Source of the DNA: Lachnoclostridium phytofermentans ISDg
GTDB lineage: Bacteria; Bacillota; Clostridia; Lachnospirales; Lachnospiraceae
Length of the DNA: 64,000 bases
NCBI RefSeq assembly: GCF_000018685.1
Contig: NC_010001.1
Location: 2,620,001 to 2,684,000 of the forward strand
Direction of reading: 5' to 3'
In this document: positions 41,794-51,243 of the stretch, one piece after another
Position numbering within the stretch: position 1 is the first letter of the stretch
How the letters are laid out: every line of letters starts with the position of its first letter
Translations under genes and position numbers: made by a program
Notes under the pieces: generated by a model
Told to the model about the DNA's origin: nothing
Seen by the model: the letters and a program-made list of their open reading frames with translations, nothing else
Database searches by the model: none

Positions 41794-43542
41794 ATGAGAG
41801 AAGTTTTTAACCCAAATAGTATCCATTTGACAAAATACTTATTTTATACAGGAAAAGGAGGCGTTGGTAAGACTTCTACAGCTTGTTCTACAGCGGTGTC
41901 CCTAGCAGATCAAGGGAAAAAGGTGCTATTAATCAGTACTGATCCAGCATCTAATTTACAGGATGTCTTCGAGACTCAACTAAACTCAAAAGGTATTGCA
42001 ATCCCAACTGTTCCGGGATTAGTAGTGGCTAATCTAGACCCTTTAAAGGCTGCTGCTGAATATCGTGAAAGTGTAGTTGCTCCATATCGTGACTTATTGC
42101 CAGAGGAAGTAATTACTAATATGGAAGAACAACTATCAGGTTCTTGTACCGTAGAAATTGCAGCATTCAATGAGTTCTCCAATTTTATTACCGATAAAGA
42201 AGCACAGAAGGAATACGATCACATCATATTTGATACCGCACCAACTGGTCATACCTTAAGAATGTTACAGTTACCTTCCGCATGGAGTGGCTTTATCAGT
42301 GAGAATACCCATGGAGCTTCTTGCCTTGGTCAATTATCAGGTCTTGAAGAAAGAAAAGATGTCTATAAATTAGCAGTATCTACTTTAAGTAACTCTGAAT
42401 TAACTACATTAATTTTAGTGACTAGACCTGAGGAATCACCACTAAAGGAAGCTACAAGAGCTTCGGAAGAATTAAAGGAGTTAGGTATCAGAAATCAAAT
42501 CCTAGTTGTAAATGGTGTATTAGAAACTGTTGATGATAGTGTTTCCAGGAGCTTATATAATAAACAAAAGAATGCTCTCGAAAATATGCCAGAAGAATTG
42601 AAAGATATTAAAACTTACATGATACCATTAAGAGCTTATAACGTAATGGGAATCGATAATATACGTTCCTTCTTGAGTAAAGATTCGTATACAATGAATT
42701 CAACGAAAATAGTATCTAATGAGTTGTCCAAATTACAAGATGTAGTTGATGATTTGTATTTGTCGGGTAAGAAGGTAATCTTTACGATGGGAAAGGGTGG
42801 TGTTGGAAAAACTACGGTTGCTGCAGCAATAGCATTAGGATTGGCTGAAAAGGGCTGTAAAGTACACTTATCTACCACAGATCCAGCAGCTCATTTAAAA
42901 TATGTTATCCACGAGCAAGAAAATATCTCTATGAGCCACATTGATGAGCATGCTGTACTAAAAAAATATCAAGAAACAGTTTTAAGCAAAGCAAGAGCAA
43001 ATAACTTATCTGAAGATGATATTGCTTATATTGAAGAAGACTTACGTTCACCATGTACACAAGAAATTGCGGTGTTTAGAGAATTTGCTAGTATTGTGGA
43101 GCGTGCAGATAACGAAATTGTTGTCATAGATACAGCTCCAACGGGTCATACACTACTGTTATTAGATTCCACACAAAGTTATCATAAGGAAGTACAAAGG
43201 ACGTTAGGAGATACCCCTGAGTCTGTTAAAAAACTACTACCACGTCTTCGAAATGAAAAAGAGACCGCTGTTATGATTGTTACACTAGCAGAAACTACTC
43301 CAGTTTTTGAAGCATTGAGGTTAGAAGAAGATTTAAAACGAGCAGGCATACAAAGTAAATGGTGGATAATAAACTCCTCCTTATATGCTACTCAGACAAC
43401 GAATCCAGTATTAAGAGCAAAAGCAAGTAACGAAATAGAATGGATAAATAAGGTTTACGAACATGCTACTGGAAAAGTTGGTGTTATCTCTTGGAGTCCT
43501 GAAGAAATAAAAGGAGATAAATTAAAAGATATTATAAAATAA
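41794..43542 (+). CDS. arsA: ArsA arsenite-stimulated ATPase (tandem ATPase domains)
   Basis: 582 aa with two homologous P-loop halves: GKGGVGKT at about 20-27 and again at about 332-339. DTAPTGHTLRML and DTAPTGHTLLLL are the switch II/signature segments. Metalloid-binding cysteines are in SGSCTVEI, GASCLGQL and RSPCTQEI, matching the Cys113/172/422 pattern of plasmid ArsA. ArsA energises arsenite extrusion; here the likely membrane partner is Acr3, the next gene. An imperfect hairpin (43551-43577) separates them. Confidence 0.94.
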   Translation: MREVFNPNSIHLTKYLFYTGKGGVGKTSTACSTAVSLADQGKKVLLISTDPASNLQDVFETQLNSKGIAIPTVPGLVVANLDPLKAAAEYRESVVAPYRDLLPEEVITNMEEQLSGSCTVEIAAFNEFSNFITDKEAQKEYDHIIFDTAPTGHTLRMLQLPSAWSGFISENTHGASCLGQLSGLEERKDVYKLAVSTLSNSELTTLILVTRPEESPLKEATRASEELKELGIRNQILVVNGVLETVDDSVSRSLYNKQKNALENMPEELKDIKTYMIPLRAYNVMGIDNIRSFLSKDSYTMNSTKIVSNELSKLQDVVDDLYLSGKKVIFTMGKGGVGKTTVAAAIALGLAEKGCKVHLSTTDPAAHLKYVIHEQENISMSHIDEHAVLKKYQETVLSKARANNLSEDDIAYIEEDLRSPCTQEIAVFREFASIVERADNEIVVIDTAPTGHTLLLLDSTQSYHKEVQRTLGDTPESVKKLLPRLRNEKETAVMIVTLAETTPVFEALRLEEDLKRAGIQSKWWIINSSLYATQTTNPVLRAKASNEIEWINKVYEHATGKVGVISWSPEEIKGDKLKDIIK

Positions 43543-43600
43543 ATGAATCTCAGGTGGTTAGCTATTGGAACTACCTGGGTTACCGGGTGGAGGAATTTAG

Positions 43601-44650
43601 ATGAGTGAAAAAAAAGAAGGAATTGGTTTTTTTGAAAAGTATTTAACCTTATGGGTTATCGTATGTATGGTAATCGGTGTACTTGTAGGTAAATTTCTGC
43701 CTGTATTACCTAAATTCTTAGGTAAATTCGAATATGCCAATGTGTCTATACCAATTGCTGTTCTTATTTGGCTTATGATTTATCCTATGATGATGAAGGT
43801 TGATTTTAAAAGTGTAAAAAATGTTGGTAAAAATCCGAAAGGGCTCTATGTTACTTGGGTTACAAATTGGGTTATTAAACCGTTTACTATGTTCGGAATC
43901 GCATATTTTTTCTTCTATGTAGTATTTCGTGGTTTGATATCACCAGAATTGGCTAAGGATTACCTTGCAGGTGCTGTTTTATTAGGAGCTGCACCATGTA
44001 CAGCAATGGTTTTTGTTTGGAGTCACTTGACAAAAGGAAATCCATCCTATACGGTAGTACAGGTTGCAACTAACGACCTGATTATATTAATAGCATTTAT
44101 ACCAATCGTGAAATTCCTTCTTGGCGTTTCTAATGTATCTGTCCCATGGGATACCTTAATATTGTCAGTCGTACTTTTTGTAGTAATCCCATTAGTAGGA
44201 GGAATTTTAACCAGAACGTTCGTAGTAAGGAAGAAGGGTGAAGAGTATTTTAAAAATAGTTTTATACCTAAATTTAATAATACTACTATTGTAGGACTTT
44301 TACTTACATTAATCATCATTTTCTCTTTTCAAGGAGATGTAATTGTAAATAATCCATTACACATTGTACTAATTGCAGTTCCATTGATTATACAAACGTT
44401 TTTAATCTTCTTCATTGCATATATGACTTCGAAAGTATTAAAACTTTCACATGATATTGCTGCTCCAGCTGGAATGATAGGAGCATCTAATTTCTTTGAA
44501 CTTTCCGTTGCCGTAGCAATTGCTTTATTTGGAGCGACTTCACCGGTTGCTTTAGCAACTATAGTCGGCGTACTAGTAGAAGTACCTGTTATGCTAATAC
44601 TAGTTAAGATAGCTAATAATACAAAAAAATGGTTTAAAACAAATAATTAA
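43601..44650 (+). CDS. acr3: Acr3 arsenite efflux permease
   Basis: 349 aa with about ten membrane helices. The family's conserved Cys133 is in GAAPCTAMVFVWSHL, with GNPSYT after it, and the second conserved region is in SFQGD and PAGMIGASNFFELSVA. Acr3 is the ArsB-unrelated arsenite carrier of the BASS superfamily. Placement between arsA and arsD suggests an ArsA-Acr3 pump. Confidence 0.94.
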   Translation: MSEKKEGIGFFEKYLTLWVIVCMVIGVLVGKFLPVLPKFLGKFEYANVSIPIAVLIWLMIYPMMMKVDFKSVKNVGKNPKGLYVTWVTNWVIKPFTMFGIAYFFFYVVFRGLISPELAKDYLAGAVLLGAAPCTAMVFVWSHLTKGNPSYTVVQVATNDLIILIAFIPIVKFLLGVSNVSVPWDTLILSVVLFVVIPLVGGILTRTFVVRKKGEEYFKNSFIPKFNNTTIVGLLLTLIIIFSFQGDVIVNNPLHIVLIAVPLIIQTFLIFFIAYMTSKVLKLSHDIAAPAGMIGASNFFELSVAVAIALFGATSPVALATIVGVLVEVPVMLILVKIANNTKKWFKTNN

Positions 44651-44667
44651 GATAGGAGATAAGGAAA

Positions 44668-45051
44668 ATGAAAAAAATGTTTATTTATGAACCAGCTATG
44701 TGCTGTGAAACAGGACTTTGTGGAGTAGGCGTTGACCCAGAATTATTAAGAGTTTCTACCGTAATAAACAATTTAAAAAAACTTGGATACGAAGTAAATC
44801 GATACAACTTAACAAGCGCACCTATGGAATTTGTAAAAAATAAATATGTGAATGATTCTATGAAAACTGGTGGAGCTAAAGTACTTCCGATAACAATTGT
44901 TGAGGATACTGTTGTAAAGTCTGGAAAATATCCGACAAATGATGAATTTTTTGAATGGTTAGAAGTATATAAACAACCATATGAAGAAGATTTAAATGAT
45001 AATAATGATGATTGCTGTGGTGGCGGTTGCTGTGGTGGTAGTTGCTGCTAA
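44668..45051 (+). CDS. arsD: ArsD arsenic metallochaperone
   Basis: 127 aa. Essential Cys12, Cys13 and Cys18 occur in MCCETGLC at the start of a thioredoxin-like fold. The C-terminus ends in three vicinal Cys pairs (DDCCGGGCCGGSCC), like plasmid ArsD but Gly-richer. ArsD passes As(III) to ArsA. It starts after GATAGGAGATAAGG, 17 bases from the acr3 stop. Confidence 0.93.
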   Translation: MKKMFIYEPAMCCETGLCGVGVDPELLRVSTVINNLKKLGYEVNRYNLTSAPMEFVKNKYVNDSMKTGGAKVLPITIVEDTVVKSGKYPTNDEFFEWLEVYKQPYEEDLNDNNDDCCGGGCCGGSCC

Positions 45052-45089
45052 ATCATTCTATTAATTACACACAAAGGAGATAATTATTT

Positions 45090-45500
45090 ATGAAAAAATT
45101 AAAAGTCGCATTTGTATGTGTTCATAATTCTTGTAGATCTCAAATGGCTGAAGCATTAGGAAAACTCCTCGCTTCAGACGTATTCGAAAGTTATTCTGCA
45201 GGTACAGAGCTAAGACCTCAAATTAATCAAGATGCGGTACGTATTATAAAAGATTTACATGGCATTGATATGAATGAGACTCAAAAGAGTAAATTATTAA
45301 ATGACATTCCAGAAGTAGATATTGTGGTTACGATGGGTTGTAATGTAAATTGTCCTTACTTACCTTGTAGCCATAGAGAAGACTGGGGCCTTGATGATCC
45401 ATCTGGTAAATCTGATGATGAATTTATTAAAACAGCAAAGATAATAGAAGCGAAGGTTATTGATCTTAAAAATAGGATACTAAATGGTGAACTAGTATAA
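45090..45500 (+). CDS. arsC: ArsC arsenate reductase (thioredoxin-coupled, LMW-PTPase fold)
   Basis: 136 aa. The phosphatase-type P-loop has Cys10-x5-Arg16 (VCVHNSCRSQMAEA). The shuttle cysteines lie in MGCNVNCPYLPC, and the general-acid Asp is in the WGLDDPSG loop. This is the S. aureus pI258 ArsC type, reducing arsenate to arsenite with thioredoxin. It is the last gene of the operon, followed by a strong terminator. Confidence 0.93.
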   Translation: MKKLKVAFVCVHNSCRSQMAEALGKLLASDVFESYSAGTELRPQINQDAVRIIKDLHGIDMNETQKSKLLNDIPEVDIVVTMGCNVNCPYLPCSHREDWGLDDPSGKSDDEFIKTAKIIEAKVIDLKNRILNGELV

Positions 45501-45613
45501 GAAACATGTAATTCATTAGTCTGGTACTTAAATAATTATTGAATTAGTCTGACGCTTTTTGACGATTCAAGGCTCTCCATCTTGCTTCATTGGATTACCA
45601 AACTTATAATAGT

Positions 45614-45660
45614 AATGGCCGATGCCCACGTTCCTTGTGAATGAGAGCATCGGCCATTTT
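45614..45660. terminator. Bidirectional terminator between arsC and the LysR gene
   Basis: AATGGCCGATGC (45614-45625) and GCATCGGCCATT (45647-45658) are perfect 12-base arms with a T run on the right. It serves both convergent units. Confidence 0.88.
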
Positions 45661-46563
45661 TCACGGCATCTTATAATCTGTTTTAAAAAATTCCTGGGCA
45701 ATCGTAATAAAAGTATTCATCTGTGAAGTAATCCACTTATTTTTGTGGTATAGCAGTTGACTGTACATATGTACGGCAGGAAAGTCTGCTTGAATTTGAG
45801 TTAATATACCTCTTTCAATTGATTTACTCACAGAAAACATAGGTAGAAAAGAAACACCCATACCATGCTCTAACAGATGAATAATGGTCTCTGTATTTCC
45901 AATCTCAAGCACAGGCTTGATTACTATTTCTTTTTCAGATAGTATCCTTTCTAGCTCATAACGATAACTTACCCCTTTTTCAGTCAAGAGGAATGGTTCA
46001 TTCTGAAGGGTCTCAATGTTAATTTTTTCTTTCCCTGAAAATGAATGCTTGCTCGAGGTAACAAAAATGATATCTTCCTCTTGCTGTACAGCTCGAACCC
46101 ATTCAGAACCATAAATTTTTTGATCTAAAGTAAGAAATAAATCAATCTCATTATTTCTTACCATATTAATTAGACCATCTGACATGTCCGTTTTTATTAT
46201 TGTTTCCACCTTTGGGCATGCATTATGAAATCGTAACAAAAGTTCTGGGAGTATAGCAGTCGCAAGCGATTCCACACTCCCGATACGAAGCGTACCTTCT
46301 GGAGTACTCGTTTCTCTGGCAAATACTGCAGCTTCATTGGTTACCCTCATAATTTCATTTGCATGATTAAGAAAAACTTCCCCTTGTTCCGTTAGTGATA
46401 CCTGTTTTCCAATTCTCTCAAAAAGTTGTGTTCCTAATTCCTTTTCCAATTGCTGTATCTGAATAGTAATTGTGGATTGAGAATAACCCAGTTGTTCTGC
46501 TGCCTTTGAAAAATTCTGAGTTGCCGCTACCTTAATAAACGTCTTGATATTTCTAATCTCCAT
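45661..46563 (-). CDS. LysR-family transcriptional regulator
   Basis: 300 aa. The N-terminal helix-turn-helix (about 1-60) is FSKAAEQLGYSQSTITIQIQ; the effector-binding domain runs from about 88 to 295. It is divergent from the PLP-dependent decarboxylase with about 145 bases between start codons, the classical LysR-target arrangement, so that gene is its probable target. The effector is unknown. Confidence 0.92.
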   Translation of the reverse strand: MEIRNIKTFIKVAATQNFSKAAEQLGYSQSTITIQIQQLEKELGTQLFERIGKQVSLTEQGEVFLNHANEIMRVTNEAAVFARETSTPEGTLRIGSVESLATAILPELLLRFHNACPKVETIIKTDMSDGLINMVRNNEIDLFLTLDQKIYGSEWVRAVQQEEDIIFVTSSKHSFSGKEKINIETLQNEPFLLTEKGVSYRYELERILSEKEIVIKPVLEIGNTETIIHLLEHGMGVSFLPMFSVSKSIERGILTQIQADFPAVHMYSQLLYHKNKWITSQMNTFITIAQEFFKTDYKMP

Positions 46564-46708
46564 ATTTGCACCTATTATTATTTTTAATATATATTATTGA
46601 ATCTATGAATTTCACAAATACATAGCAGTATGGTACTATATAAAATTAGAAAAATCAAGTTGTATTAAGGTACTTCTTGATACAATGATACAAAAGGGTG
46701 GAAATATA

Positions 46709-48148
46709 ATGGAAATGCATGAAATAGTACTTAATACGCAATCTGAGCGTGTAGCAGTTGAATTTATCAAAAAGTTTTGTTCAGAGAAACAGGAATTATA
46801 TGATCAAAAAATACTTAATGATGCCGATAAAAATCAAATTGCTAAATTAAAACATATGAATATCCCAGAAGAAGGACGTTCCATAGATACCGTTGTTAAT
46901 GAAATGATGGAGGATATCTACCAATACGGATGCCATACAAATCACACTAGATTTTTAGGCTTTATTCCTGGACCAGCTTCCGAAGTTTCTTGGTTAGGTG
47001 ATATTATGACTTCTGCCTATAATCTGCATGCTGGAAGCTTTATGAACTGTCCTGCTGCAAGTTGCATTGAACAGGAGTTAATTCAGTGGCTTTGCGAGCA
47101 AGCTGGTTATACTAACGAAGCTGGTGGCTTATTTGTGTCCGGTGGTTCAATGGCTAATATGACTGCATTATGTGCTGCTCGAGACAAAATGTTAACAGAG
47201 GAGCGTCAGCATCTAGGCGTTGCCTATGTTTCTGATCAAACCCATAGTTCTGTAGCAAAAGGTCTTCGTATCATCGGTATTCCTAACACAAGACTTAGAA
47301 AAATACCAACAGATATGAATTTCCGAATGGATATGAAGCAACTAGAGTGCGCTATTCAAGCAGATATTGCTGCAGGCTTGGTTCCTTTTACTGTGATTGC
47401 AAGCGTTGGATCTACCAATACTGGAAGCATTGATCCACTGGAGGAAATTGCGCTTTTGTGTAATCAATACAATCTATGGATGCACGTAGATGGAGCATTT
47501 GGAGCTTCCGTCTTATTAACAAAGAAATATAAACACCTTCTAAAAGGAATAGAGCTATCCGACAGTATCAGTTGGGATGCTCATAAATGGTTATTTCAAA
47601 CTTATGGGTGCGGAATGGTATTGGTAAAAGACAAGGCTAATCTTGTGAATAGTTATCACACAAATCCTGAATACCTAAAGGACCTTGAGACAGATGGCGA
47701 CTGCATTAATCCCTATGATATAGGTATGGAATTGACAAGACCAGCTCGCGGATTAAAGTTATGGCTTACCTTGCAGGTACTTGGAAGTGATAGGATGGGG
47801 GCTGCTATTGAGCATGGATTCCAACTCGTAGAGTGGGCAGAAGATGAATTAAAGAAAAATAGTGAAATAGAGATTATATCACCTGCACAACTTGCTATTA
47901 TAAACTTCCGATATGCCCCTCAGACATTTACAGAAGATCAAAAAGACGAACTGAATTTAAAGATATCAAAGAAGATGATTGACGATGGTTATGCTGGTGT
48001 CTTCACCACAGTATTAAACGGTAAAAAAGTTTTACGTATTTGCGCGATTCATCCAGAAGCAACGGAATACGACATGCGTAGCACTGTACAACGCTTGAAT
48101 CAATATTTTAATGAAATTTATCCAGTAATGAAAGCAGAATTAGTATAG
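46709..48148 (+). CDS. PLP-dependent group II decarboxylase (aromatic amino acid / glutamate type)
   Basis: The start is the ATG at 46709 after AGGGTGG; 479 aa. It is a fold-type I PLP enzyme. The Schiff-base Lys is in SWDAHKWLFQTYG, the cofactor Asp in MHVDGAFGAS, and SGGSMANMTAL is the phosphate-binding region. Close relatives decarboxylate tyrosine, tryptophan, phenylalanine or glutamate; substrate cannot be read from the sequence. The divergent LysR gene probably controls it. No amine antiporter gene is adjacent. Confidence 0.9.
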   Translation: MEMHEIVLNTQSERVAVEFIKKFCSEKQELYDQKILNDADKNQIAKLKHMNIPEEGRSIDTVVNEMMEDIYQYGCHTNHTRFLGFIPGPASEVSWLGDIMTSAYNLHAGSFMNCPAASCIEQELIQWLCEQAGYTNEAGGLFVSGGSMANMTALCAARDKMLTEERQHLGVAYVSDQTHSSVAKGLRIIGIPNTRLRKIPTDMNFRMDMKQLECAIQADIAAGLVPFTVIASVGSTNTGSIDPLEEIALLCNQYNLWMHVDGAFGASVLLTKKYKHLLKGIELSDSISWDAHKWLFQTYGCGMVLVKDKANLVNSYHTNPEYLKDLETDGDCINPYDIGMELTRPARGLKLWLTLQVLGSDRMGAAIEHGFQLVEWAEDELKKNSEIEIISPAQLAIINFRYAPQTFTEDQKDELNLKISKKMIDDGYAGVFTTVLNGKKVLRICAIHPEATEYDMRSTVQRLNQYFNEIYPVMKAELV

Positions 48149-48376
48149 TAAATTTAAATATTTTCATGTGTGAATTCCCTTTTTTATTAGATTTGGTTAG
48201 CCGTTAGCCTATTTTCAAGTAAATGATAGGCATTCAGTCATTCCTTACATCGCATATAGATATATGGGATGGTATTACTTATACATGAGTTAAGGTAATT
48301 CATTTCTTTAAATTTAATATCAAATATTTAAACAATTATTTTTTTTGTCTATCTAAATAAGTCTACTATCTATTAT

Positions 48377-48436
48377 TTGAACATTTGTAAAAATGTGGTA
48401 TAATCTTTTTATATATACCACATTTTTACAAATGTT
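48377..48436 (+). promoter_or_regulatory. Promoter inside a 23-bp perfect palindrome
   Basis: TTGAAC (48377-48382) and TATAAT (48399-48404) are 16 bases apart. The perfect inverted repeat 48380-48402 / 48414-48436 (23-base arms, 11-base loop, starting AACATTTGTAAAAATG) covers both boxes. A dimeric repressor bound here would block polymerase. The start codon of the DUF3795 gene is about 40 bases downstream. Confidence 0.65.
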
Positions 48437-48475
48437 TTTTATTAAATAGATGGAATAGGCGGTGGAAAATAAAAT

Positions 48476-48760
48476 ATGAAGTTTGGATTATGCGGAATTG
48501 ACTGCACACAATGTGACTCATTACAAGCGAAAGAATGTATGGGCTGTAACGCAATGCAAGGATTTTCATTTTATGGAAAATGTCAATGGTATCATTGTTG
48601 CAAAGATAAAGGTATAGAACATTGTGGAAAATGTGAATATTTCCCTTGTAGCGATTTGAAGGATGCTCTTGCAGAGGTGGGAGGTTTGCCTGCAATTGAT
48701 AATCTGAACAGTCTTTTGAATAAAATCCGATTATGTAGGCTAGAAAATCATATATACTAA
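48476..48760 (+). CDS. DUF3795 domain protein (Cys-rich)
   Basis: 94 aa with nine or more cysteines: CGIDCTQCDSLQAKECMGCN, WYHCCKDKGIEHCGKCEYFPC. This is the DUF3795 pattern, likely a small metal- or zinc-binding protein of unknown function. It is about half the length of some relatives but ends naturally. It probably shares a transcript with the next gene, 24 bases downstream. Confidence 0.75.
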   Translation: MKFGLCGIDCTQCDSLQAKECMGCNAMQGFSFYGKCQWYHCCKDKGIEHCGKCEYFPCSDLKDALAEVGGLPAIDNLNSLLNKIRLCRLENHIY

Positions 48761-48784
48761 TACAAAATCAAGGGAGCCTTGAAG

Positions 48785-49726
48785 ATGAAAAATTTATCTG
48801 AGTCACAATATAATAAAGCTAGAGAATATCTAAAAACTCATGCAAATGACATTGACCGTGCTATGTTTGAATACTATTTTGAAAGCAAACCATTAGAAGA
48901 AGTTGTGAAAATTCTGGAGTCCTATCAAAATGAGGACGGTGGATTTGGGATGCTTGATTATGATATCGAATATCCAGGTTCATGCCTTAAAAGCACCGAG
49001 AGTGCTTGTAGATACATATATCAATTGGGTGAAATTCCAGCAAACCACCCAATGATTCAAAAACTGATACATTATTTGGTTGTTAACTATAATCTAGGAA
49101 CTGGTGGTTGGAATAACCTTCTTGTACCGGAAATAAATCATTATCCGCGTGCACCGTGGTGGAACTATGAAGAAGCAAAATTTGTGGCACCAGTGAACAG
49201 TGAGGATGTTATACGAAATTATAAACCTAATACGAATGCAGCCTTAGCTGGAATCATTTTAATATATAAGGAACTGGTATCAGAAGAACTTATAAACGAA
49301 TTAAAGAGTATTGTGATTGAAAAAATAATGACGACTCAGGATTACGGACAATATGAGATGATGTCGTATCATTATTTTGTCAAAGGTCTGGAAGAAGATG
49401 AACGGAAACCATTACTAGACGAGCTTATGGGAAATGGCAAACTTATTTCGATTTTAGATGATTATGGTGGCACTGAGAGTGCATACAAACTAACGAATTG
49501 GATAGACACCCCTCAACACCCTTATTATCCGATGTATAAGAAGGATGTCTTGGCATGCCTTGAAAATCTGATAAATTCACAAAAAGAAGACGGAAGCTGG
49601 GCACCTAACTGGTCTTGGGGCGATGTCGAAGGATGGAAACGTGCCAATAAACGTTTGAAGGGAGTTTTAACAGTTCAATTTTTGAAAATAATTTATAGAT
49701 TTTCTAATGAGCTGGAAAGATCGTAA
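48785..49726 (+). CDS. Prenyltransferase/squalene-cyclase-like repeat protein, hypothetical
   Basis: The start is the ATG at 48785 after AAGGGAG; 313 aa. It contains alpha-toroid-type repeats around QNEDGGFGMLDYD (about 45) and QKEDGSWAPNWSWGD (near 275), as in terpenoid cyclase/prenyltransferase-fold proteins. The catalytic acid motif DxDD is not seen. The family is common next to DUF3795 or acetyltransferase genes in clostridia; function unknown. Confidence 0.65.
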   Translation: MKNLSESQYNKAREYLKTHANDIDRAMFEYYFESKPLEEVVKILESYQNEDGGFGMLDYDIEYPGSCLKSTESACRYIYQLGEIPANHPMIQKLIHYLVVNYNLGTGGWNNLLVPEINHYPRAPWWNYEEAKFVAPVNSEDVIRNYKPNTNAALAGIILIYKELVSEELINELKSIVIEKIMTTQDYGQYEMMSYHYFVKGLEEDERKPLLDELMGNGKLISILDDYGGTESAYKLTNWIDTPQHPYYPMYKKDVLACLENLINSQKEDGSWAPNWSWGDVEGWKRANKRLKGVLTVQFLKIIYRFSNELERS

Positions 49727-49798
49727 TAATGATCATTAAATATTTATATTAGCTGGTTACAGTAACTTGCAAAGATATCTTTATTTTGGAGAATTATA

Positions 49799-50587
49799 AT
49801 GGAATATAAGTATACAAAAAATGATAATTATGAAGATTTCGCCAGTGGAAGGGTTTTATATCATGTAGGTGGTGAACCTACATTTCCGGTAAGGCTAGCT
49901 CTAGAAATATATGAACGATGTTTACAATATTCCATTAAAAAGGCAGAGATTTCCCTTTACGATTGTTGCTGTGGTGGGGCCTATATGCTTTCAATATTAG
50001 GATTATTGAAAAGTAATACCATAGCAAATCTTTATGGTAGTGATATAAATTCAGAAAGTATACAATTGGCGAATGATAATCTTGGCCTTTTAACGAAGTC
50101 CGGAATCAATAAGCGAAGAGATGAATTAAAAGCTCTTTACCAAACATATAAGAAAGCTTCCCACATAGATGCATTACATAGCATTGACAGGATAGAAGAA
50201 TTATTGACCAGAGAAATAAAAACTTATTTATTCAAAGGAAATGTTCTTGAGGTTTGTGACTTGCCATTCACCCCTGATATAATTATTACCGATGTTCCTT
50301 ATGGTAATATGGTTGAATGGGAAGAGGGTAGTGGAGGTATCAATCAAATGATGAATGCCTTATCAGCAGTGTGTGGGAGTGACACAATCATTTGCGTCTG
50401 TATGGACAAAAAACAGAAGATACACAACGATATTTTTCAAAGACTTGAAAGGCAACTGGTTGGTAAGAGGAAATTTGAGATATATAAGAAAAAGGCATCT
50501 GAGATTGCATGGGTAGCTCTATATAAACTATTTGTATTGATATACAAACATATGTTTGGTATAATAATTGAAAAAGAATGTTTATAG
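49799..50587 (+). CDS. AviRa-like rRNA methyltransferase
   Basis: 262 aa. It follows the layout of AviRa, the 23S rRNA guanine methyltransferase that gives avilamycin resistance: RVLYHVGGEPTFPVRLALEI, the SAM loop YDCCCGGAYMLSILGLL, the acidic strand end GSDINSESIQLANDNLGLL, and the catalytic-type motif TDVPYGNMVEWE. The last 20 residues (LFVLIYKHMFGIIIEKECL) are more hydrophobic than expected and may result from a frame change near the end. A resistance role is inferred. Confidence 0.78.
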   Translation: MEYKYTKNDNYEDFASGRVLYHVGGEPTFPVRLALEIYERCLQYSIKKAEISLYDCCCGGAYMLSILGLLKSNTIANLYGSDINSESIQLANDNLGLLTKSGINKRRDELKALYQTYKKASHIDALHSIDRIEELLTREIKTYLFKGNVLEVCDLPFTPDIIITDVPYGNMVEWEEGSGGINQMMNALSAVCGSDTIICVCMDKKQKIHNDIFQRLERQLVGKRKFEIYKKKASEIAWVALYKLFVLIYKHMFGIIIEKECL

Positions 50588-50606
50588 AAGGAGGAGCTTT
50601 TAAAGT

Positions 50607-51065
50607 ATGGTTAATATATTTAACATGGATAATATTCCTAATGAATACACCATGGATTTTTTAGGAAAAGCTAATACATCTTATTTAGGTAAATTAGCGG
50701 GAAGCGATAAACTTTATGTCAATATAGATAGAATATCACCAGGGGCTAAGAGTGCTAAATATCACAGTCATACAAAGCAAGAAGAATTTTTCATAATTCT
50801 TAGCGGGTATGGGACTTTAAGAATAGATGGAAAAGAATATTTAGTAAAGAAAGGGGATTTTGTTTCTAAGCCAGCCGGGAAAGGAATAGCGCACCAATTT
50901 ATCAATACTGGAGAGGAAGTCCTAGAGATACTTGATGTCGGTACCAAAGAGGAGGGCGACATAGCGTATTATCCTGATGAAGAGATATATTATTTTAGTG
51001 ATGAAAACCTTGTTTTTAATGTGAATAGTAAATTAAGTACATGGGATTCTGAACCAAATAAATGA
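50607..51065 (+). CDS. Cupin-domain protein
   Basis: 152 aa after GGAGGAG. The cupin motif 1 is KYHSHTKQEEFFIILSGYGT and motif 2 is SKPAGKGIAHQFINTGEE; the His, Glu and Gln/His positions for metal binding are present. Likely a mononuclear-metal sugar isomerase or binding protein; substrate unknown. Confidence 0.82.
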   Translation: MVNIFNMDNIPNEYTMDFLGKANTSYLGKLAGSDKLYVNIDRISPGAKSAKYHSHTKQEEFFIILSGYGTLRIDGKEYLVKKGDFVSKPAGKGIAHQFINTGEEVLEILDVGTKEEGDIAYYPDEEIYYFSDENLVFNVNSKLSTWDSEPNK

Positions 51066-51233
51066 ATTGAAAAGTATACAGTATGTGCCCTGCTGCTATA
51101 CTGGGTCAGCGTATTGCACCAGGTTTTGAAATCAACAAATCTGGATTTTAATGACATACAAAAGAAAGAAATAGACAATTTTGAATTTATCGAGCTGTTT
51201 ATAATCAAAGATTATTTACATAACTGTGTTTAG
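51066..51233 (+). pseudogene. Orphan 55-codon coding remnant
   Basis: Directly after the cupin stop, and in the same frame, 55 codons run open to TAG at 51231 with protein-like content (ALLLYWVSVLHQVLKS, KKEIDNFEFIELFIIKDYL). No start codon or ribosome site is present. It may be the C-terminal end of a lost gene. Low confidence. Confidence 0.3.
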
Positions 51234-51243
51234 GAGGTTTAAG

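Noticed and set aside
44047..44319. 90-codon minus-strand frame within acr3
   Set aside because: Shadow of a membrane-protein gene; no start signal.
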